Below, piece by piece: positions 1 to 7,351 of a stretch of DNA of 31,308 nucleotides (its first letter is position 1; each line of letters opens with the position of its first letter). The translations under genes were made by a program, and so were the position numbers. The notes beneath the pieces are model-generated. The model saw nothing but the letters and a program-made list of their open reading frames with translations, was not told where the DNA came from and did not search any database. This DNA is from CAZPBC01 sp964584775 (GTDB taxonomy: Bacteria > Chlamydiota > Chlamydiia > Chlamydiales > SLFE01): the NCBI GenBank assembly GCA_964584775.1, contig CAZPBC010000020.1:1-31308 (forward strand). The letters are read 5' to 3'.

Positions 1-1479
1 GATTACCTGGTTCAGAACAGAGACATCGGTGTCCGTGTCTTCTTTAAAGGTTCACCAGAGCTTTTAGATCTAGACTTCACCTATCTCGGAGAGGTTTTCC
101 CAGCGTTTAAGGAAAATGCTTCTATTCCTGCGCACTTCACGGCGAGTGCCTATGAAAGACATGTCTACTGCATCGCGGAAGAGTTGGCAAAACTCAACCA
201 CTCAACTCTGCTTTCTGGTGAAGCAAAGAATGATTTGAGCCAGTTCATTGCTCAAAATGTGGATAACTATGCGCGTCAATATCGTAAGCACTACGAAGAT
301 GTACTAGCGAAGCTGAATGCGAAGCCTGCCTCTTTTGAGGAAGCTGAGGCGATCATCACCTTCATGACAGAGCCTCTTTCGCCCTACTCTCACTTCCTAC
401 ATGCTTTTATCAATAACCTAAAGGTTCCTGCATCAGACTCATTGCTTCTCTATGCGATGACGAACCACCTTTCTGAACTCCAATTCTTCAACCGCTTGAT
501 GCCAGAAGAGCTGGATAAGCCAGGGGAGATGCATACTTACCAAGCGATCTTGCGCAACATGTTGCAAGAGAGTCGTGGTGTTTCTACAACGGTTGTTGCT
601 TCAAGAGCGGGTGTTTTGGATAAATACTTGACACCACTTGGACGTATGAGTCTCAACATCCTAACGGAGAAGAGCTCCTCTTACCAAGCGTCTGTCAACG
701 AGTGGCTAGCTGAAGTAGAGGCTCCCAGGAAGTTCGAGTCGTTCTTCCTGAATCCAGTGGACTGGGTCCATGAGTTTGGCCTACGTGATCTCGAAAAATC
801 GATCGGGAAGGCGTGGGACAAAGAGTGTGAGCCACAACTTGTTAAGCTATTTGGCAAGTTTCCACTCAATCCCAACGCGACCGAATCGGTCACGGTGGAA
901 GAGCTCGAAGAGTCTCTACACCCCACAAGCTCACTCTGGGCAGCTGCGGATGAGATCATGGGCGGCGTGAGTGTCGTCAGAGATGAGAAGTGGCAACCTG
1001 CTTCAAATCAATTGAAGCTGAGCGATGCACTCTACGCTAAAGTGAACCGCTTTGCTCATGCAACGAATACGCTCTGGGATGCGGAAGGAAACCGTCAGCC
1101 GCTCCGCTTTAAGGTGCGTACCGTGCCGTTTTCTGGGAAAGAGGACAGAGGTCGAAAGATCATCATGTCTCACCTCAGCACACCAAAGCAGACGATTTTT
1201 AACCTGAATCAGAAGCCTCAATCGAACACGCTGGAAATCAGCTGGTGGGAACCAGAAGAGATCCTACTTGGTTTTGAGTTGATGGAGAGTGATACCGGTG
1301 TGAAGCCTCTTAGAAACCATAAGCAGGAAGCGACCGATTGGAATATTTTCCAACTCCTAAAGCAAGCTGATCGTAGAGATGAGCACGTTTGGGCTTGGAA
1401 TATCATGGATGTCGAAAATGAGAAGTTTGCTCTCTATTTCGAAGAAAATCCATGGCGAGTACTAAATTCATCATTGTGA
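1..1479 (+). CDS. tssM: TssM/IcmF-like type VI secretion inner-membrane protein, C-terminal part (5' end outside window)
   Basis: The frame is open from base 1, so the 5' end lies outside the window and about 492 C-terminal residues are visible. The pattern fits the periplasmic part of TssM/IcmF: an IPAHFTASAYERH stretch (like the 'PGLFT..GY' region), a helical QNVDNYARQYRKHYEDVLAKL segment, an SPYSHFLHAFINNL segment (like 'SPL..LL..V'), and a C-terminal domain with DWNIFQLLKQAD (like 'GPWALFRLLD') ending in ENPW (like the usual 'NPF'). TssM anchors the membrane complex of type VI systems and binds TssJ in the periplasm. The next gene, 7 bases downstream, looks like TssJ, which supports the call. 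The N-terminal membrane and ATPase regions cannot be seen. A divergent IcmF of another secretion system is possible. Confidence 0.75.
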   Translation, partial: DYLVQNRDIGVRVFFKGSPELLDLDFTYLGEVFPAFKENASIPAHFTASAYERHVYCIAEELAKLNHSTLLSGEAKNDLSQFIAQNVDNYARQYRKHYEDVLAKLNAKPASFEEAEAIITFMTEPLSPYSHFLHAFINNLKVPASDSLLLYAMTNHLSELQFFNRLMPEELDKPGEMHTYQAILRNMLQESRGVSTTVVASRAGVLDKYLTPLGRMSLNILTEKSSSYQASVNEWLAEVEAPRKFESFFLNPVDWVHEFGLRDLEKSIGKAWDKECEPQLVKLFGKFPLNPNATESVTVEELEESLHPTSSLWAAADEIMGGVSVVRDEKWQPASNQLKLSDALYAKVNRFAHATNTLWDAEGNRQPLRFKVRTVPFSGKEDRGRKIIMSHLSTPKQTIFNLNQKPQSNTLEISWWEPEEILLGFELMESDTGVKPLRNHKQEATDWNIFQLLKQADRRDEHVWAWNIMDVENEKFALYFEENPWRVLNSSL

Positions 1480-1486
1480 GGAAATC

Positions 1487-1936
1487 ATGAGTAACTTAGC
1501 TAAAATAAAAAAACCCGCTTTAAGATTTGTTCTCTCACAAATGTTCTTGCTGGCGCTCATTCCCCTCTTTTGTAGCTTTTGGCCCTTCACAGGGGAAGAG
1601 GGAACCGTCATGCGAGTCAATACGACAGCAACGACGAACAAGGGAGTTCCTTTCTATATCTACGTCAAAGAGGTCGAGAAGGGAGAGTTCCTAAGACATG
1701 AGTATCAGCAGATTGTTCATGAAGCTTTTACTGAAAACCCAAAGATCCAGCCCTTCGTGATCTTTCCAGGAGATAATTACGAGTTCACTGTCGCAAGAGA
1801 GCAGAGTGAAAAACCTCTCGGTATTTACGTCCTCTACACCAATCCAGGGGATGACTGGAAGATGATTGCGAATGGTTCTACACGTGTCACCATTGAACTC
1901 GGTGATACTGAGATCTTAAGCGCTTCTATTAGATAA
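1487..1936 (+). CDS. tssJ: TssJ-like type VI secretion (lipo)protein
   Basis: A 149-residue protein with one N-terminal hydrophobic segment (about residues 13-33), then a small beta-rich domain. The stretch KPLGIYVLYTNPGDDWKM followed by a VTIELGD strand resembles the TssJ sandwich ('LGV.A.YR....W....'), and the early GVPFYIYVKEVEKGEF resembles 'PV.V.VYQL...F'. TssJ is normally an outer-membrane lipoprotein that binds the C-terminal domain of TssM. Here Cys29 follows IPLF, which is not a canonical lipobox, so lipidation is uncertain. The start at 1487 is 7 bases after the tssM stop, with a GAGGAAATC element before the ATG. The identification rests on fold-like patterns plus the neighbour. Confidence 0.62.
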   Translation: MSNLAKIKKPALRFVLSQMFLLALIPLFCSFWPFTGEEGTVMRVNTTATTNKGVPFYIYVKEVEKGEFLRHEYQQIVHEAFTENPKIQPFVIFPGDNYEFTVAREQSEKPLGIYVLYTNPGDDWKMIANGSTRVTIELGDTEILSASIR

Positions 1937-1939
1937 GCT

Positions 1940-3649
1940 ATGATTACGTTTACAAGCTCTGCAGAGTCAAAACTGCTGGAATGCCGTTCCGATAATGTTT
2001 TGAACTCTGCAGTCTTAGAAGAGCTTGCCGAAAGGAGCTACGATGATGAAAGGGGCTTCTTTCTTGAACTCATCGAAGCTGTTCAAAGTCGAGATGGACT
2101 CGAATCACACTCCGCTCCCTTCGAATCTTACAACTTCTATCAAGACCTCATTGTCCGTCATGTTGGAAAGAAGCTAATTGCCTTTAAAACATGGGAAAAT
2201 GACACCTGGAGAGAATGGTCTTATGACTACCTCCATCGTCTTGTGAACTACCAGATCAGCCGTTGGAAAAACCAACAGGAGGACTGGAGTGGCAATGTGG
2301 CGATCGCGATCCCTCTCGGGATCCATTTTCTTGTGGCAGTTCTCACCGCGATCCGTTTAGGTTTAACCTTTACTGTACTTCCTTTAGATAGCCCAGCGCT
2401 TCCTCCGAAAAAAGTCAGAGCGCTTTTGGATCAACTCAAAGTGGAGGTCATCTTCACCTCTCCTGAAGCTTCGTCCACTCTCACAGGAGACGAGCGTCAC
2501 TGGCTGATTGAGTACCTGGAAGAGAGTGACAAGTATGAGCCTGAAGAGGACAAAGTCTATCAACCTGAAGAGTGCTTTCAACAGGCCTTTGCGCTCCATC
2601 TTCAGGATCAACATGCCCTCGTTCCCGTCTCCGCAGAGGAGATGTATCTGAATGCGATCAGAGATGCTCAACTGGTCTTTGGTCTGAAGCGAGGCTCCAC
2701 TTTTGGCTACTCTCCTGACTGCTCTCTACGTGAGCAGCCCTACATAATTCTTGCGGGTCTCCTTGCTGGCGCGAAGAGCGTGATTCTTCCTTACGACAAG
2801 CTGAAAGTCGAGCCGACTCTAGCCAGCTCAGAATCGATAGAAGTGCTTGGAGTGACCGCTAAGTTGAGAGATCTCTGGACGGAAGAGGATGGAATGCCAA
2901 AGTCCGGCTTGACTGGGTGGTATTACAACCTCTTTGATGACGACCCAAAGGCTTGGTCACGCTTTATTGAGAAGAACGCTTTAGAGAAGCATATACCTAG
3001 ACGACTCATCATCAACAACGCCAATGCCGGTGTGACAGTCTCTTCCATCAAGGTTGTGGATGAACCAAGGGAGACTCTTTGGCCTGCTTTTGGAAAAAAG
3101 TGGGATCTTCTCCAGTATGGTCAGCAGGATGTGCTTTCTGTCCAGCCGTATGGTGTGTTTAAACAGCACTCTTTAGCAGACGCTCCATCCAACTTGCTAT
3201 TGACACGTCTTGGAGTAGGGTGGGAGATCGCGACGACCATCACTCCTCAAAAAAGAGGGTATACGATCCCGATCCCAGAGCTTGAAAAAACCGTCGAACA
3301 GTTAGAGTTTGTCGAGTTTGCCTACTTTTTGACACTCCAAATTCCATATAGCCGTCTACGCACTCAAAGTGTCCTTGCAGTCTTTGTGAATCCTCTATTT
3401 TGGGATGAAGTTCCAAACCAAAAAGCGGCTTGGAAGCAACAGGTGGATGAAGCGATAGCCACTGAACTAGGAACCCTTTTTATTCCCGATAAAGTGGAGT
3501 TTTTCCCACTCATCCCACGCGTTGAAAATGGAGCCCTGGACCGCAACTGGTGCTACCAACAATACTCAACAGGACTCTTCCACCGGAAGCAGTCACTCAA
3601 GATTTACCACTGGCTAAGCCTTCTCAAAAAAGCGGCCCTTGAGCTTTAA
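1940..3649 (+). CDS. Degenerate ANL-superfamily (AMP-binding) protein in a type VI-like operon, probable pseudoenzyme
   Basis: This 569-residue protein follows the adenylate-forming enzyme layout. An N-terminal part has WSYDYLHRLVNYQISRW, then VAIAIPLGIHFLVAVLTAIR with PLDSPALPPKKVRALLDQ, as in acyl-CoA synthetases ('VAI.LP.G...V.A.LA....G'). A middle part has ILAGLLAGAKSVILPY, and a small C-terminal domain ends in FFPLIPRVENGALDR. The signature motifs are lost: no Ser/Thr/Gly-rich P-loop is visible, the 'YG.TE' position reads YGQQD (about residues 392-396), and the catalytic Lys of 'NGK.DR' is Ala (about residue 532). I infer a non-catalytic or repurposed protein. It starts 3 bases after the tssJ-like stop, so it is probably co-translated with a secretion complex. 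Fold is fairly confident; function is unknown. Confidence 0.6.
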   Translation: MITFTSSAESKLLECRSDNVLNSAVLEELAERSYDDERGFFLELIEAVQSRDGLESHSAPFESYNFYQDLIVRHVGKKLIAFKTWENDTWREWSYDYLHRLVNYQISRWKNQQEDWSGNVAIAIPLGIHFLVAVLTAIRLGLTFTVLPLDSPALPPKKVRALLDQLKVEVIFTSPEASSTLTGDERHWLIEYLEESDKYEPEEDKVYQPEECFQQAFALHLQDQHALVPVSAEEMYLNAIRDAQLVFGLKRGSTFGYSPDCSLREQPYIILAGLLAGAKSVILPYDKLKVEPTLASSESIEVLGVTAKLRDLWTEEDGMPKSGLTGWYYNLFDDDPKAWSRFIEKNALEKHIPRRLIINNANAGVTVSSIKVVDEPRETLWPAFGKKWDLLQYGQQDVLSVQPYGVFKQHSLADAPSNLLLTRLGVGWEIATTITPQKRGYTIPIPELEKTVEQLEFVEFAYFLTLQIPYSRLRTQSVLAVFVNPLFWDEVPNQKAAWKQQVDEAIATELGTLFIPDKVEFFPLIPRVENGALDRNWCYQQYSTGLFHRKQSLKIYHWLSLLKKAALEL

Positions 3650-3650
3650 G

Positions 3651-4493
3651 CTACTCTACATTCAAAATGGCAAAGTCATCTTTTTCAAGTCCATCAAGAA
3701 ATTGTGGATTCAGACCCGGTAGGTTCACTGTGATCGCGTGTTTGAGAAGAACGGGTTTGAAGTGAGCAAAGTCGTCTTCACTCATCCGACTGCCATCGAG
3801 CGTCAACTCCATCCCTGTGAAGAGTTCGATTCCCTCAATTGCTTGAGCTAAAGCTTTTAGTCCTTCTCCAGTGAAGATGTTTGAACTTAAGTCAAGGGTT
3901 TCGACGCGCTCTAGGAGCTCTGTGTCTGCAAGCACTTTCAATCCCTCATTGTCCATCCCCGCACTTGTGAGACGGAGTGCAATCCCGTCGAGACCTTCAC
4001 AGGCTCTTCTGATCCAATGGAGTTTCTCTTTGGGAAGAAAAATTCCATCGAGATCTAACCTTTCATGTGCTTTTAGGTGTCTTTGTAGGGCCTCGATGAG
4101 AGCCAGTCCATGTTCGTAAGCAATTTCATCGGGGACTGGCATGGTGAGAAGTTGTGAGGGGGGGTATTGATCTCTGTAAATTCTCCGCAGTTCAGCAAAG
4201 GCCATTGAAAAATCCGAGTAGGAGTTGTCCTGCTCTGGAATAGCTCCTTCAAGCTCCCTTAGCCAATTTTTTAGTACAGGGAGACGTGTTTCGATCGCCT
4301 TTTCTATTTCAGCAATCGGTAGCTGAATGATGGTCACATTTCTATCTTTAGATGGTCCATTTCCACCAGGTGTAGGAAGCTTCCCTTTTGAAAGAAGTGC
4401 GACTCGTGTCTTTGAATCGCATCCAGAGAGGAGTGCCTCTTGAACAGAAGGTTCGAAACAGTTCCATAAAGTGGTCGTGAGTTGCACATGCAT
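3651..4493 (-). CDS. Small leucine-rich-repeat-like partner protein of cassette 1
   Basis: A 280-residue protein with no signal peptide. The C-terminal half has ribonuclease-inhibitor-like LRR units: ETLDLSSNIFTGEGLKALAQ is the clearest, flanked by IALRLTSAGMDNEGLKVLAD and GMELTLDGSRMSEDDF. The centre (EHGLALIEALQRHLKAHERL, then KEKLHWIRRACEGL) matches the 222-residue protein encoded at 14864-15532 (EHEEAVVEALRYHL, KELEWLGKALEG), so the two are paralogues. It starts 10 bases after the stop of the 891-residue gene, and its AAGGAG ribosome site overlaps that TAA stop, so it is translationally coupled. A role as partner or co-effector of the upstream protein is inferred from this conserved pairing only. 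Confidence 0.7.
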   Translation of the reverse strand: MHVQLTTTLWNCFEPSVQEALLSGCDSKTRVALLSKGKLPTPGGNGPSKDRNVTIIQLPIAEIEKAIETRLPVLKNWLRELEGAIPEQDNSYSDFSMAFAELRRIYRDQYPPSQLLTMPVPDEIAYEHGLALIEALQRHLKAHERLDLDGIFLPKEKLHWIRRACEGLDGIALRLTSAGMDNEGLKVLADTELLERVETLDLSSNIFTGEGLKALAQAIEGIELFTGMELTLDGSRMSEDDFAHFKPVLLKHAITVNLPGLNPQFLDGLEKDDFAILNVE

Positions 4494-4503
4494 TTTTTTC
4501 TCC

Positions 4504-7179
4504 TTACACAGCAGGGTAGGTGGTCCTGATCATGTTACATGAAACAGAGGTTTTTTTAACGTTTAGAAGAGCCTGCTTGAGCTCTTGAATTTCATCTGGG
4601 CTCATGACTCCCTTTTCTTCTGCCTCGATGATGATGCTTTCTAACGGGTTGGAGGCCTTAAAGGGTTCAAATTGATCGGTATGGATTTTTTTCTGCAGGT
4701 ATGTGACTGCATCTAGCCCATATAGGCTTTTTCCATCAGAGAAATAGACTTTGATATTCATGAAATCGATCGGAGCCAGTCGCGTTCTGAGTGCTTGTAG
4801 AGCATCGAGCATCTTCATGTCGTTTTGAGGGTGCTGTTTGCTCATGGCATTCAATGCTATGAGTTTTCCTTGATCGAAAAGCATTTCTCCACAGACAGGA
4901 GGAGGTGTATCTCCACCAAAAAAATTCGAGTGCTCCATTTTCCCTTTTTCATAGGGGGCAACGTAAAACTCTTGGTTGTTACCGAGGACAAAGAGGTGGG
5001 CTTTTGCCTGAGTGCTTCCGGAGTCTAGCGTTCCTTCGCTTGTTGTTTGAAACTTTCCGCCAGAGAGTGTGAGTCTGCATTTTTCTAGTTCTTCTGGACT
5101 CATTCCCTGGACAGGAGGCGTTGGGTGTGCTTTATGGGTGTTCTCAGCAGAGGAGGGGATGGTATGCGAGATTTCTCTATGAAGAGTCTCGATTTTTGAT
5201 TTTTCTGCTTCCATTTTGTGCTTGGTTGTTGAACGAAGGACCATCGCATTTCCTGCATGGGCAGTCGTTCTTTCAAGAGCTCGATAAAAAGGGACAAGCT
5301 CTTTGTTGCTCGCCTCCCAGGCACCCCTTAGCGTGGGATGGCTTTCACTTGAAAGATAACTTTGCATTCGGGTCACTCTTTTTTCCCAATCCTGCACGGC
5401 ACGGGGGTGGATTTTTTCAAAGCACTCCTTTTTTGTTTTGTAATAGCGTTCTTGAATGGCTTTTTCGACCTGTTTTCTTTTACTACCAGGGGGAAGGCTA
5501 TACTTTTGACAAAGAGCATCCATCTCACTTCTTGTTAGCTGGGGGTCGCTGAGTGAGAGTTGATCACGACGCATCTCAGAAAGGGCGTCCTCCCTTTTTT
5601 TGAAAAATTCTTCTGTTTCGAGAAGTCCCTCTTTTTCCCACTGAGCTAGGATCTCTTTCGTATCCCAGTCGAGCACTTTTTGAATGAGTGCTGGGCTCAT
5701 TTTTTCATTTGCTATAGGATGTTGGAGAAACTCACTCCGGATAGAAAGGTGCGAGAGTCCCTCTTTTTCATAGGTGGCGCTCGCAGCCATTAATCGAGCA
5801 AAGTCAAAGGTTTTAAGGTTTCCTTCGGTGTCGAGTTTATATTGGTTGATATGAGAATCTCCTGCTCCAAGAACCGTGTCAATGAGAACCTGTTCTTGGA
5901 TGCTCTCTAAATTCCCAATCCCCATGACCTCTTTTTTTCTCAGGTCGTACTCCATTTGAAGGGATTGAGAAACGGACCCTTTGGCACTGGCGACAGCGTA
6001 GCGATTCTTTACATCGAGCCAGTTGTTCCACTCTGTGCGCGGGAACTCCCTTCCTTCAATCCAAACGCTTCCTATTCCTTCGGGAGATTTTTTACTTAAG
6101 AGCTCTGTTTGCTGGAAGCGTGCTTCATGCTTCGTTGCGACGTGCTTCTCGAGCCCAAGAGATCGAAGGATTTTTCCTCCTTTGATTTCAAGAGTGTTAT
6201 CTAGCCCCGTTTTGAAGGCGAAAGCGGTTTCAGAAACCCCAGCATCACGAAGGATGGTCTCGATCAGGGGTAGATTCTGGTTTTCCAACTCCAGCTCTGA
6301 TGAGGAGTAGTAGGGAGTGAGAGTGTCAGGAAGCAGTCCAGGAAGGTTGAGGCTATCTAGCTCTGCCTTGCTGATATGGGTTCCTTCGTGATTTTGGACC
6401 TTCCCAATACCTTCGACAAGTTGATCTGCTTCCTCCTCCGAACATTTTCCAGTGACAATCTGATAACGAAGGTGTTCAACGACCTCTTCCTGGCTGTAGT
6501 AGGTTTCACAATTTTTTGTAGAGAGCTGAGGAACCAATTGATTCACTTCCTGTTTAATACGAAGAGCGAGTTCTGTGTCTCCCAAATCTGAAAGTAGCGT
6601 GTTCAATTGCTCTTTGGTGAGTGGCTGACCTTTTCCCAAATTCTTACTGACCACATGGTCTGAAAACAGCTTGGAAGCCGCTGACGTAACAAAGGGAAGT
6701 TTTCTTCGTCTTTCTCTGGTGGATAGTTTAGGGTCATTTTTTACTGCATTTATTTGCGCATTAACAGCCTTCTGAAAGGCATTTTGCAAATGCTTATAGT
6801 CAATGGAGGGCCAAGCGATTTGAGCTTTTCCCATCTCACTTTGAGGAACAAATTCTTGAATGCGGAGTTTTGTCACTGGATTGAGGGATGTATCGAGCGT
6901 CTGAAGGGTCACGTTTTTTCCACGTGCTGCAGATGCCTGCTTTAAACCCCTCGCTGTTCGAAGAAGCCCCATCCGATCGATCGCGTCCTGGATCTGTCGC
7001 TTGAGGCTCGGTTTTTTACGGCTAAATTTGTATTTTTCTAGGGGCGCAGGTGCTTCTGGAGCCTCTTTTGGAAGCGCTTCTTCTCCCACCTCAGAGATTT
7101 TAGACTCTTCAGGTCGGATTTCCTCTTCCTCTGGCTTTCTTCCTGGTGTAGGGGCGCCAAGAGGCTGAATATCATCCAT
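4504..7179 (-). CDS. Large multidomain effector-like protein, cassette 1 (kinase-like motif plus partial IQM-like domain)
   Basis: An 891-residue soluble protein and paralogue of the 949-residue protein at 15542-18391. Order: acidic, Pro-rich disordered N-terminus (1-55); helical region; shared YYSSSEL motif (about 290); EIKGGKILRSLGLEKHV (331-347); a loop GDSHINQY (440-447) followed by DFARLM (459-464), which resembles the catalytic 'D-x-H-x-x-N ... DF' pair of PI3/PI4-kinase-like and related kinase folds; a helical region (500-690); and a C-terminal remnant (about 700-800) with FVLGNNQEFY and HSNFFGG that matches the IQM-like domain of the paralogue but lacks its N-terminal half and has SKQHPQ instead of SGHY-P. 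GGAG lies 6 bases before the ATG. It is probably a secreted effector; substrate unknown. The kinase idea rests on motifs alone. Confidence 0.72.
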   Translation of the reverse strand: MDDIQPLGAPTPGRKPEEEEIRPEESKISEVGEEALPKEAPEAPAPLEKYKFSRKKPSLKRQIQDAIDRMGLLRTARGLKQASAARGKNVTLQTLDTSLNPVTKLRIQEFVPQSEMGKAQIAWPSIDYKHLQNAFQKAVNAQINAVKNDPKLSTRERRRKLPFVTSAASKLFSDHVVSKNLGKGQPLTKEQLNTLLSDLGDTELALRIKQEVNQLVPQLSTKNCETYYSQEEVVEHLRYQIVTGKCSEEEADQLVEGIGKVQNHEGTHISKAELDSLNLPGLLPDTLTPYYSSSELELENQNLPLIETILRDAGVSETAFAFKTGLDNTLEIKGGKILRSLGLEKHVATKHEARFQQTELLSKKSPEGIGSVWIEGREFPRTEWNNWLDVKNRYAVASAKGSVSQSLQMEYDLRKKEVMGIGNLESIQEQVLIDTVLGAGDSHINQYKLDTEGNLKTFDFARLMAASATYEKEGLSHLSIRSEFLQHPIANEKMSPALIQKVLDWDTKEILAQWEKEGLLETEEFFKKREDALSEMRRDQLSLSDPQLTRSEMDALCQKYSLPPGSKRKQVEKAIQERYYKTKKECFEKIHPRAVQDWEKRVTRMQSYLSSESHPTLRGAWEASNKELVPFYRALERTTAHAGNAMVLRSTTKHKMEAEKSKIETLHREISHTIPSSAENTHKAHPTPPVQGMSPEELEKCRLTLSGGKFQTTSEGTLDSGSTQAKAHLFVLGNNQEFYVAPYEKGKMEHSNFFGGDTPPPVCGEMLFDQGKLIALNAMSKQHPQNDMKMLDALQALRTRLAPIDFMNIKVYFSDGKSLYGLDAVTYLQKKIHTDQFEPFKASNPLESIIIEAEEKGVMSPDEIQELKQALLNVKKTSVSCNMIRTTYPAV

Positions 7180-7244
7180 AGAGACTCCATTAGGTTACTC
7201 TTAGGAGATTAAGCATAAGGCGTGCCATGGGGTGCGGTATTTAC

Positions 7245-7277
7245 ATCCGTAAAATAGTAAAATGTCAATTTACGGAT
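7245..7277. repeat. Palindromic 33-base repeat, copy 1, upstream of the ATPase gene
   Basis: Nine-base arms ATCCGTAAA (7245-7253) and TTTACGGAT (7269-7277) enclose 15 bases. The whole unit recurs at 7299-7331 with one mismatch. The start-to-start distance is 54 bases, about five helical turns, which suits a paired protein-binding site on one face of the DNA. It could be an operator for an adjacent regulator or a site recognised by the ATPase itself. Confidence 0.8.
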
Positions 7278-7298
7278 TAAAATTTGAGTTTACTTTTT

Positions 7299-7331
7299 AT
7301 CCGTAAAATAGCAAAATGTCAATTTACGGAT
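7299..7331. repeat. Palindromic 33-base repeat, copy 2, just before the ATPase ribosome site
   Basis: Same arms, ATCCGTAAA (7299-7307) and TTTACGGAT (7323-7331). It differs from copy 1 at one position (TAGCAAA for TAGTAAA). It ends 7 bases before the AAGAAAGG ribosome site of the gene starting at 7352, so in RNA it would form a hairpin close to the initiation region; as DNA it could be an operator. Confidence 0.8.
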
Positions 7332-7351
7332 ATTTTTAAGAAAGGTTGAAG

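Noticed and set aside
1487..1600. Lipobox in the TssJ-like protein
   Set aside because: Cys29 is preceded by PLF, not by the small residues required at -1 and -3, so I do not claim lipidation.
3651..4493. Direct overlap or fusion of the LRR-like gene with the convergent ANL-like gene
   Set aside because: The stops are on opposite strands and one base apart; there is no shared frame.
7245..7331. CRISPR-like repeats
   Set aside because: Only two units, 21-base gap, each unit itself a palindrome with 9-base arms, no cas genes; an operator-type site fits better.
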